Source: Pontibacter sp. FD36 (GTDB taxonomy: Bacteria; Bacteroidota; Bacteroidia; Cytophagales; Hymenobacteraceae). Taken from it: DNA of 64,000 bases. A model generated the notes under the pieces. The model did no database searches. It was not told the origin of the DNA and saw only the letters and a list, made by a program, of their open reading frames with translations. The stretch spans positions 186,001 to 250,000 of the forward strand of contig NZ_JADPMP010000008.1 of the NCBI RefSeq assembly GCF_015686655.1. Direction: 5' to 3'. The position numbers and the translations under genes were made by a program. Shown here one piece after another: positions 9,214 through 15,515 of the stretch (the first letter of the stretch is position 1; each line of letters opens with the position of its first letter).

Positions 9214-9368
9214 ACTACTCTAACAAATCACTGTCGGCAAGAGCCCGAAGGCTACACTGCTGACAACGGCCTTATTACAGCCTACAGAAATCTCTATGCA
9301 GCACTAAGGGGCTTCTGTATTCCCCGATAGTGATGCAAGTATAGGCACTGCTTCACTCACAATTCTGA

Positions 9369-9481
9369 CTTTTAGACAAGCGACCGTTTCGGATGCCTTT
9401 ACAGCAGGTATAGCACCCCGCAGGCTGTACACGGTATGATGGCTGCACTTCGGGTGGCAGGTATAGCCGCTCGTCTAAAAG
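9369..9481. repeat. Imperfect inverted repeat around a 113-nt segment
   Basis: CTTTTAGACAAGCG at 9369-9382 is matched in inverted orientation by CGCTCGTCTAAAAG at 9468-9481 (13 of 14 positions). The enclosed segment carries two AGGTATAGC motifs. It could be a small structured RNA or a remnant of a miniature mobile element; I cannot decide which. Confidence 0.45.
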
Positions 9482-9516
9482 CGCCTGTCGGTTAGGGACT
9501 TGATGCGCAGAAAACG

Positions 9517-9524
9517 TAACTTTG
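9517..9524 (+). promoter_or_regulatory. Candidate -7 promoter element of the LytS-like kinase gene
   Basis: TAACTTTG matches TAnnTTTG and ends only 4 nt before the ATG at 9529. If used, transcription would begin at about the start codon, giving a leaderless message, or translation would begin at the next in-frame ATG (9541). No good -33 element is visible. Confidence 0.4.
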
Positions 9525-9528
9525 CAGC

Positions 9529-10638
9529 ATGGAAGTAAAAATGAACGCGGCGCGTGAACTGGAGGTGAAGGAGTGGAGTCTGCCGGATGTGCGTAACATT
9601 ACCCAAAACAGGCTGCTGCTGCACCTGCTTTTCTGGGCGGTATACGTCTGTTTTTTCGGCCTGCTCTATGGCAGCTATATCGACGACTACTACAATGCCT
9701 TCATGATCGAGCTCATTGAGCTGCCGTTCAAGATGCTGCTGGTTTACTTCAACATGTACTTCCTGATGCCGCAGTACCTGCTGCAGAAGCGCTACCTGGA
9801 GTTTTTTGTTTACCTGCTCCTGATGATGGGGGCCATCGGCATCCTGATGCAGTTTGTGCTGATGCCACTGCTCATTCACCCGCTCATCTGCCCTACCACC
9901 TGCACCAACGATAACCTGACGCTCTACCGTTTTGTGCGCAATACCGTGAACCTGGGTTACCTCGTATCGATCTCGGCGACGATTTACCTGCTCAAAAATT
10001 GGTACCGCGATCAGCAGGCCACGCAGTCGCTGGCACAGGACAAGCTCGAGGCTGAACTCAAGTTCCTGAAAGGACAGATCCACCCGCACTTCTTGTTCAA
10101 TACCCTCAACAGCCTGTACTCTCTCACGCTCCGTAAGTCCGAAAATGCGCCGGAGGTGGTGCTGAAGCTGTCGGGCCTGATGGATTACATGCTTTATGAC
10201 GCCGCAGCTGCCAAGGTGCCGCTGGAGAAGGAGCTGAACTACATCCAAAACTACATCGCCCTGGAGCGCATTCGCTACGGTGACCGTGTAGATATCACCT
10301 ATTCCGAGTCGGGAGGTATAGCTGGCAAGCAGATTGCCCCTATGATGCTGCTGCCTTTTGTGGAGAATGCATTTAAGCACGGCGTAAGTACCGAGACAGA
10401 GAATGCCTGGATACGGATAGACGTGAAAGTGCAGGGGAATACACTGGCTGTGCTGGTTGAGAACTGCAAATGCGGTGAAAAAGCGAGTGAGAGTAACCGG
10501 GATTTTGCATCAGGTATAGGTCTGAAAAACGTGCGACGCAGACTGGAACTGCTTTACGAAAACAGGTATAGCCTGGAAGTAGAGGACGAGCCAGAAAGCT
10601 ATGCCGTGCGCCTGGAGCTGGACTTGAGACAGGGGTAA
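9529..10638 (+). CDS. LytS/YpdA-type sensor histidine kinase
   Basis: Membrane sensor kinase of the His_kinase (PF06580) class, partner of the LytTR regulator that follows after 109 nt. 369 residues. Four N-terminal membrane helices (about 26-45, 55-78, 87-110, 140-160) and a short coiled linker are followed by the phosphoacceptor motif KGQIHPHFLFNTLNSLYSLT (H185 and H187). The ATPase region has the N-box (ENAFKHGVSTE, about residue 280) and a G-box (GIGLKNVRRRLELLYENR). There is no extracellular sensing domain, so the signal is probably sensed in the membrane. An in-frame ATG at 9541 is an alternative start. Such pairs often regulate transport or envelope genes in this phylum; the target here is unknown. 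Confidence 0.93.
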   Translation: MEVKMNAARELEVKEWSLPDVRNITQNRLLLHLLFWAVYVCFFGLLYGSYIDDYYNAFMIELIELPFKMLLVYFNMYFLMPQYLLQKRYLEFFVYLLLMMGAIGILMQFVLMPLLIHPLICPTTCTNDNLTLYRFVRNTVNLGYLVSISATIYLLKNWYRDQQATQSLAQDKLEAELKFLKGQIHPHFLFNTLNSLYSLTLRKSENAPEVVLKLSGLMDYMLYDAAAAKVPLEKELNYIQNYIALERIRYGDRVDITYSESGGIAGKQIAPMMLLPFVENAFKHGVSTETENAWIRIDVKVQGNTLAVLVENCKCGEKASESNRDFASGIGLKNVRRRLELLYENRYSLEVEDEPESYAVRLELDLRQG

Positions 10639-10747
10639 ATAGTTAGAACTTAACAGCCCTGCCCATGTGGGAGTGACTGTCTAACGTATAAACCAACGCA
10701 TCAGCTCGGTCTAACACACAAAATGAATAGCCATACCTGAATAGAAC

Positions 10748-11485
10748 ATGAAACTACGCTGCCTGATAGTAGACGACGAGCCCCTGGCGCTGGATGTGCT
10801 GGAGACTTTTGTGGAACGCCTCGACAACCTGGAGCTGGTATGCCGCTGCAGCAATGCCGTGGAAGCCTACAATTGCCTTCAAACCGAGCACATCGACCTA
10901 ATATTCCTCGATATCCAAATGCCTAAGCTCACAGGTATAGATTTCCTGAAGTCCATACCTAACCCGCCTAAGGTGATCTTCACGACCGCCTACCGCGACT
11001 ACGCCCTCGACAGCTATGAGCTCAACGCCGTGGACTATCTGCTCAAGCCCATCGCCTTCGACCGCTTCCTGAAAGCCGTGGCCAAGGTGACGCCCGCTGA
11101 GCCCAAAGGTATAGCAGGCCCACCCGCAGCGGCAAGCCACGCAGAGCCAGATTTCAGGGACGCTTTTATCTATTTGAAGGCTGACAAAAAAATGGTGAAG
11201 GTGATGCTGGCGGACATACTCTACATCGAGAGCCTGAAAGACTACATCCGGGTAAAGACCGACACAAAAGAAATCATCTCGTACCAGAAGATCTCGTTTC
11301 TGGAGGAGAAACTGCCGACTGACAAGTTCCTGCGCATCCACCGTTCTTTTATCATCTCCCTCGACAAGGTGCAGGCCTTCTCCGCCACTACCGTCGATGT
11401 AGGTAAAGCCGAAATCCCGATCGGCCGCCTCTACAAAAATGAAGTGCTGCAGGTGCTCGGACAAAACAACCTGCTGGAATCCTAG
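10748..11485 (+). CDS. LytTR-family response regulator
   Basis: 245 residues. The receiver domain (1-120) has the acidic pocket D9-D10 (LIVDDEPLAL), phospho-acceptor D55 (LIFLDIQMPKLTG), the conserved Thr in VIFTTAYRDYAL and Lys in DYLLKPI. A Pro/Ala-rich linker follows (about 117-135). A LytTR DNA-binding domain (about 140-240) contains the hallmark ILYIESLKDYIRVKT and FLRIHRSFIISLDKV. It lies directly downstream of the LytS-like kinase and presumably receives its phosphate. LytTR regulators bind paired short direct repeats; I did not find convincing ones nearby. Confidence 0.95.
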   Translation: MKLRCLIVDDEPLALDVLETFVERLDNLELVCRCSNAVEAYNCLQTEHIDLIFLDIQMPKLTGIDFLKSIPNPPKVIFTTAYRDYALDSYELNAVDYLLKPIAFDRFLKAVAKVTPAEPKGIAGPPAAASHAEPDFRDAFIYLKADKKMVKVMLADILYIESLKDYIRVKTDTKEIISYQKISFLEEKLPTDKFLRIHRSFIISLDKVQAFSATTVDVGKAEIPIGRLYKNEVLQVLGQNNLLES

Positions 11486-11489
11486 ATTC

Positions 11490-11662
11490 TGATGATGAAT
11501 AATCAGGAATGAATAATGAATAATTAGAAGGGGTGATGAAGAAGAAAATTTATTCCTGCTTTGCATCATAAACTTGAATAGCAGGTTTAAGGTATAAGTC
11601 TCCAAGGTATAACTGCCTTCTTCCCCAATTATTCATTACTCACCATTCATTACTCATTCATC
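11490..11662. repeat. AT-rich inverted repeat with ATTCATTACTCATT units
   Basis: Just after the regulator gene, TAATGAATAATT (11513-11524) is inverted at AATTATTCATTA (11627-11638). The right flank has two further ATTCATTACTC units (11643-11660). The same ATTCATTACTCATT word ends another intergenic gap at 22711-22724. Two AGGTATAA motifs (near 11589 and 11605) lie inside. It looks like a simple interspersed extragenic repeat. Confidence 0.45.
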
Positions 11663-12697
11663 TTGAACTCCATCTCCAAAAAGAAGCAGTTTTATCCGAT
11701 TGCTACTTGCCTGCGCAACTACCTGCACGAATACGACCGGGAAACGAAACTGCCGGTGCGTTACGAAGACCTGATCCACTATACCGACTCTTTCCCTTAC
11801 TATGACAAGAAGGGGCACGACACGCTCTGGGAAACGATCATGTTTGACCAGCAGGAGCAGGCGGAGTTAAGCAAGGGACTCACGCAGATCTACGCCCTGC
11901 TCAAAACCGATGGCGATATGTCGGTGATGGAGCACCTGTACGTGTCGCGGGTCGATTACTGCACCTTTGGCAATTCCAATCCATTCCGGGTGCAGATCAT
12001 GAACCAGCTCAACGACAACTACGACTACTTTTATGTGAAGCGTGCCGATGCCTCCCGCATTTATGGCCTGGAGCTGGAGTATATTCTGTCGCCAAACCGC
12101 ATCAACTACCTTGTGGATGGCGATACACTGATTGAAGAGCACATTGCAGGTATACCGGGCGACCTCTTTATAAAGGAGTACTTGAACAGGAAGGGCACGA
12201 ACAAGGTGCGGATTGCCAAGGAGTTTGTGAAGTTTAACGAGCGCTGCTTCGTGCGCCTGCTCGGCGATATGCGCTCTTATAATTATGTGGTGGATATCAC
12301 GCCTGATTTTGAGGATGAGCAGTACCGCGTGCGCCCCATCGACTTTGACCAGCAATCCTACGAAGGGCGCAAGTCGATGTACCTGCCCCAATTCTTTAAA
12401 GACAATAATGTGATCGTGGACCTGGTACTCACGCTACTGAAACCGGATGTGATCAAGCAGTACCAGAACGAGGAGCGCACGCTTATTTTCCGGCGTCTGC
12501 GCACGGCCCGCTACCGCCTCAAAGACCTGATCGACTGTATGCGCGGCGATACTATTTCCACACCTGAAAAGATAGTGCAGCTGAAGCAGGAACTGGCCCA
12601 GCATCATAACTCAGACGAATTTCTTAAATGCGAGGGCATGGGCGACCTGGTGCGGCTCAACCTCAAAACCATCATGAAAAAGGCGAAGATCAGGTAA
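11663..12697 (+). CDS. Unknown protein with kinase-like catalytic signature
   Basis: 344 residues, soluble, no signal peptide. I do not recognise a named family. The stretch RLLGDMRSYNYVVDI (D202, N207) followed by VRPIDFDQQSYEG (I226-D227-F228-D229) has the spacing of the aminoglycoside-phosphotransferase/kinase catalytic loop (Dx4N) and the metal-binding IDFx motif. A basic C-terminal half (RRLRTARYRLKDLIDCM) follows. No clear glycine-rich loop is visible in the N-terminal half, so kinase activity is only a hypothesis. The start is a TTG; no better upstream start is present because the preceding DNA is repetitive AT-rich sequence. It follows the LytS/LytTR pair by 177 nt and may be an independent unit. 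Confidence 0.75.
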   Translation: MNSISKKKQFYPIATCLRNYLHEYDRETKLPVRYEDLIHYTDSFPYYDKKGHDTLWETIMFDQQEQAELSKGLTQIYALLKTDGDMSVMEHLYVSRVDYCTFGNSNPFRVQIMNQLNDNYDYFYVKRADASRIYGLELEYILSPNRINYLVDGDTLIEEHIAGIPGDLFIKEYLNRKGTNKVRIAKEFVKFNERCFVRLLGDMRSYNYVVDITPDFEDEQYRVRPIDFDQQSYEGRKSMYLPQFFKDNNVIVDLVLTLLKPDVIKQYQNEERTLIFRRLRTARYRLKDLIDCMRGDTISTPEKIVQLKQELAQHHNSDEFLKCEGMGDLVRLNLKTIMKKAKIR

Positions 12698-12712
12698 GGG
12701 CTATACCCGGCA

Positions 12713-13087
12713 CTATAGTCGCTCCAGGTCAGTGCGGGTGCGCTCGCTATCGGTCAGGTTGCCGGTGTTGACTGTGGAGGCGGGCTCAAAGAGCAGCACT
12801 TCTGCTTCGTCATGCGCTACTGGCCGATGCTCTACGCCACGGGGCACGATCAGAAACTCGCCGGGCTGCACTGTAACCGTCCTGTCCCGGAACTCCATAT
12901 CGAAACTGCCTTTCATGACCAGAAACAGCTCGTCTTCGTGCTCGTGGTGGTGCCAGTCAAAAGCGCCCTTGAACTTGGCCAGCTTCACCTGCTGTCCGTT
13001 TAGCTCTCCGGCAATGCGCGGATTCCAATGGTCGGGTATCAGGGCGAACTTCTCTGCCAGGTTTACTTTTTCTATTTTCTGGTTCAT
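12713..13087 (-). CDS. Cupin-domain protein
   Basis: 124 residues, a single small beta-barrel. Cupin motif 1 is clear (FDWHHHEHEDELFLVMKGSF, with His-His-Glu metal ligands) and motif 2 follows (VPRGVEHRPVAH, the last His ligand). The fold usually binds a divalent metal. Single-domain cupins of this type may be isomerases, dioxygenases or sugar binders, so no reaction can be assigned. It converges with the kinase-like gene (15 nt gap) and is divergent from the iron-box gene, so the operator at 13132-13150 could affect both. Confidence 0.85.
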   Translation of the reverse strand: MNQKIEKVNLAEKFALIPDHWNPRIAGELNGQQVKLAKFKGAFDWHHHEHEDELFLVMKGSFDMEFRDRTVTVQPGEFLIVPRGVEHRPVAHDEAEVLLFEPASTVNTGNLTDSERTRTDLERL

Positions 13088-13131
13088 GCTATACCTGTTT
13101 TAGATAGAGTTGACGAATATCATTTAAATTT

Positions 13132-13150
13132 ATTTGGACTGATTCTAAAT
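13132..13150. promoter_or_regulatory. Iron-box-like operator palindrome
   Basis: ATTTGGACTGATTCTAAAT is an inverted repeat (ATTTGGA / TCTAAAT with a 5-nt centre) resembling the TTTAGA-n5-TCTAAA boxes found before iron-related genes in Bacteroidota, where Fur- or DtxR-type repressors act. It overlaps the -33 promoter element of the gene at 13199, and ferritin lies downstream, which supports metal control. The regulator itself is not in this window. Confidence 0.6.
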
Positions 13151-13164
13151 AGGGCTTACCTTTG
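13133..13164 (+). promoter_or_regulatory. Bacteroidota-type promoter overlapping the iron box
   Basis: TTTG (13133-13136), 20-nt spacer, TACCTTTG (13157-13164): a perfect match to TTTG-n(19-23)-TAnnTTTG. Transcription would begin near 13171, leaving a leader of about 28 nt before the ATG at 13199. Confidence 0.7.
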
Positions 13165-13198
13165 TGTCATTCAAAATAAGACAACAAGCGCCACTACC

Positions 13199-13582
13199 AT
13201 GATAGCAGCTACAGCAAAGCCCGGGGAGATGATGACAGCAGCCACTGAAATGGTCGAAATCTATGCAAACGAAGCCGGAGCCGTATTCCAGTGCGATCGC
13301 AGAAACCGCCTGATGCTGTACTTCGCCGGTGCGCTAAACGTGCTCAAGGTAGACACTTTTCTGCGTTTGAAGCAAGCTGTTGCCAGCATTGACCTGGAGC
13401 AGATGGCCGCCAACCCCTCTCGCTCCTCTGATTACGAGATCGTGGCGGTGTGCGGCTGTGAGCGCTGCTTTATCCTGTCGCTGACCGAACTGTACGCCCT
13501 GCGCGACTTGTTGGAAGGTGCCAAGTTTAGCCTGGAACTGAACCGCATGCTGCACGAGTGCCTCACGCCGCTCGAAGCCTAG
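13199..13582 (+). CDS. Small protein under an iron-box promoter (possibly DUF6686-like)
   Basis: 127 residues from the ATG chosen, which fits the promoter; the frame is open further upstream to 13028 but those codons lie across the promoter and operator. Cys-containing elements FQCDRRNRLMLYFAG and VAVCGCERCFILSLTEL flank a helical segment. The order (beta pair, helix, loop, beta pair ending in a helix-forming EL.ALRDLLEGA) resembles DUF6686, a small Bacteroidota family of unknown function; this match is tentative. Four Cys could bind a metal. Regulation by an iron-responsive repressor is inferred from the operator. It ends in a strong terminator and ferritin follows. Confidence 0.7.
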   Translation: MIAATAKPGEMMTAATEMVEIYANEAGAVFQCDRRNRLMLYFAGALNVLKVDTFLRLKQAVASIDLEQMAANPSRSSDYEIVAVCGCERCFILSLTELYALRDLLEGAKFSLELNRMLHECLTPLEA

Positions 13583-13607
13583 CACCACAACACGAGCTAT
13601 ACCTGTA

Positions 13608-13634
13608 AGCACAGCCCCAAGCTGTGCTTTTTTT
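13608..13634 (+). terminator. Rho-independent terminator
   Basis: Perfect 8-bp stem AGCACAGC / GCTGTGCT with loop CCCAA, followed by seven T, ending the 13199-13582 transcript. Confidence 0.88.
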
Positions 13635-13766
13635 ATTTAGACTTCTTCCATATTTCATTCCGTACATCCATTTTCAGAACATTATACTTACCTTAATGGT
13701 AGAAATAAAGGACGCAAGCTCTACATGAGTTTGCCCTGGATTTAGAACGAAAACACCCCTATACCT

Positions 13767-14303
13767 ATGAAGGATTTACTAAGGCTAAGAACTTCGCTGA
13801 CCGAAGAAATAGAGAGAGTACTCAACGAACAGATCAAAATGGAAGCTGAGGCTTCGTCTATGTACCTGGCCATGTCGGCCTGGTGCGACCGCAATGGCTT
13901 CGACTTCAGTGCAGGCTACTTTAAGAAGCAGTCTGACGAAGAGCGTGAGCACATGCTGCGCCTCTTCAAGTACGTGTCTGACATGGGCGGCCGTGCCGTA
14001 TCTCCGGACATCTCCGGTATACAGATCGAATTCGACTCTTTCAGAAGCGTGTTTGAGCAAGCCCTGCAGCAGGAGATCGCTGTAACGCAGTCATTCAACC
14101 GCATGGCTGACAAGTGCATGAAGTCAAAGGACTTTGTGACCTTCACGTTCCTGCAGTGGTTCCTGAAAGAGCAGATCGAGGAAGAATATGTGGCCCGTCG
14201 TGCGCTCGAGCTTTTCGATGTGATAGGCGAGGAGGGAACAGGGCAGTACGAAATCGACAAGCGTGTGCCGAAGATCACGTACGAAGACACTTACGAGGAT
14301 TAA
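13767..14303 (+). CDS. Ferritin (iron-storage protein)
   Basis: 178 residues, typical of bacterial non-haem ferritin, which oxidises Fe(II) and stores it as a mineral in a 24-mer shell. Ferroxidase ligands are visible: E26 in NEQIKMEAEASSMY, E59 and H62 in DEEREHMLRLFKY, then LQQEIAVTQ and KEQIEEEYVARR for the later Glu sites. The tail FDVIGEEGTGQYEIDKRVPK is longer than in E. coli FtnA. It has its own terminator. A half-site TTTAGACTT (13635-13650 region) upstream may be part of an iron box, but the second half is poor. The neighbouring iron-box gene and Fe-S proteins suggest a small iron-handling group. Confidence 0.95.
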   Translation: MKDLLRLRTSLTEEIERVLNEQIKMEAEASSMYLAMSAWCDRNGFDFSAGYFKKQSDEEREHMLRLFKYVSDMGGRAVSPDISGIQIEFDSFRSVFEQALQQEIAVTQSFNRMADKCMKSKDFVTFTFLQWFLKEQIEEEYVARRALELFDVIGEEGTGQYEIDKRVPKITYEDTYED

Positions 14304-14323
14304 TTAACTTCGCTATAAAAAGC

Positions 14324-14356
14324 AAAAGCCTTTGGATTCGCTCCAAAGGCTTTTTT
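14324..14356 (+). terminator. Rho-independent terminator after ferritin
   Basis: Stem AAAAGCCTTTGGA / TCCAAAGGCTTTT, loop TTCGC, with a T-tract: a strong intrinsic terminator. Confidence 0.9.
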
Positions 14357-14460
14357 GTTGGTATGCCCTATACCTGAGAAGTCAACAAGAGTCGCAATTA
14401 CCGGCAGCTATACCTGTTGCGAATATCTTTTGTCGAGTATTCTGTAGGTTTTAAAATTCC

Positions 14461-14745
14461 CTATACCTGTTTGTCTGACTTCAGAATATGCTCCTTGAAC
14501 GTTTGAATAGCCTGCTCTTCCGTGGTGTGGTGCAGCCATACGTTGTCAGGCTGGAAGCTCATAACAGGGGCAAAGTCGCAGCGGTCAGTGCATTCGGTCT
14601 TCACCACTTCTACCTGTCCTTTGAGTCCCATCTCCTTGATCATGTTGCGCAGCGTCTTGCCAATATCTTTGCCACCCTTTTTCTTGCATTTACTACCCGT
14701 GCAGACGTAAATCACCTTGTCTGGTACGTTGAATCCTTTGCTCAT
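14461..14745 (-). CDS. [2Fe-2S] thioredoxin-fold ferredoxin-like protein
   Basis: 94 residues, a single thioredoxin-like ferredoxin domain. The four cluster Cys appear as VCTGSKCKKKG (C-x4-C) and TECTDRCDFAP (C-x3-C), the pattern of free-standing [2Fe-2S] proteins related to NuoE and the Aquifex thioredoxin-like ferredoxin. It would act as a soluble electron carrier; the partner is unknown. It is downstream of and co-directional with a SEC14/STAS-like gene (79 nt gap). Three TATACCT motifs lie in the gap that separates it from ferritin. Confidence 0.88.
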   Translation of the reverse strand: MSKGFNVPDKVIYVCTGSKCKKKGGKDIGKTLRNMIKEMGLKGQVEVVKTECTDRCDFAPVMSFQPDNVWLHHTTEEQAIQTFKEHILKSDKQV

Positions 14746-14824
14746 GTATACGTGTGAATTGTCTTCCTCTTAAAGAGGAATAGCTGTGAAATAGTTCATG
14801 TACGTGAAGCTGTATACCTTCCGT

Positions 14825-15238
14825 TCATTTTTGTTGACAGGCTGTAAGCCAATCGCGTGCCTCTTTGATACCCCCAAATATACGCATCTCAAACCGGCCT
14901 TGTACCCGGCTTAGCATATTCGACGAAGAGGCGGCTGCAAAAGCATCTTCATTTGCTACGTGCGCATAGTACTGCAGGCCAGCTTCTGCGGCGGCAGGTA
15001 TCCATACGTCCTCAATCCATTCTACAGAATCATCCCAGCGCCCCACCAGGTGACGGTTATCATTCAGTCCGCAGGCGGCGCTGTGCTGCTTTATAGCTTC
15101 CAGCACGGCAAGGCTACCCTGTTTCACGTTTTCAGGGGTTACGTAGCCGATCCAATCATTGTAGACCCACTTGTTTTGCTCATCGTAGTGGATGGTCAGA
15201 TAAGTCTTGCCTGTAGAAGATTTAAGCTCCTGTAATTT
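14825..15238 (-). CDS. SEC14/STAS-like domain protein (paralogue of 42064-42537)
   Basis: 137 residues from the ATG chosen (the frame is open 16 codons further to 15286). It resembles the small Bacteroidota STAS/SEC14-like proteins of unknown role. It is clearly related to the protein at 42064-42537: GLNDNRHLVGRWDDSVEWIE here, LLNDKSAVTGDWQEANDWLQ there, each followed by a W-P..-EAGL-.AHV segment. It may bind a ligand or a partner, but no activity is known. It probably shares a transcript with the [2Fe-2S] protein gene downstream. Confidence 0.75.
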   Translation of the reverse strand, partial: KLQELKSSTGKTYLTIHYDEQNKWVYNDWIGYVTPENVKQGSLAVLEAIKQHSAACGLNDNRHLVGRWDDSVEWIEDVWIPAAAEAGLQYYAHVANEDAFAAASSSNMLSRVQGRFEMRIFGGIKEARDWLTACQQK

Positions 15239-15515
15239 CATGGGTAGATAGCTTTGTCCAGGTATAGCCAGATGCAATATAACCAAAACAACTCAAGGAG
15301 TAGTTTTCCTGAAGTCCGAAATCGAGAAAGTATACAGAACGGCTGCTATTTTCATACGGGTGTACTTCAGGCTATGATATGGATGAAGGGAAAGTATGCG
15401 CCTGAGCAAAAAATAATTAAACAATAGTTTTTCTCTGATAACAGTAGTAAGTTAAACCTTCGGATACACTTATTGTCTAATCGCACATCTAACCTATCTT
15501 AACCTTAAAAGAAAC

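Larger units (their letters stand above)
8961..9528. other. 568-nt divergent intergenic region with stem-loops
   Basis: No credible protein-coding frame. It holds an orphan terminator-like hairpin (9182-9213), an inverted repeat (9369-9481), four AGGTATA/TATACCT motifs (near 9054, 9166, 9406 and 9458), and the -7 element of the kinase gene at 9517-9524. A terminator between two divergent genes has no obvious gene to serve, so a small non-coding RNA is possible. Confidence 0.5.

Noticed and set aside
9475..10380. Minus-strand open frame (301 codons) over the histidine kinase gene
   Set aside because: Gln/His/Val-rich composition typical of an antisense shadow; the plus strand has all kinase motifs.
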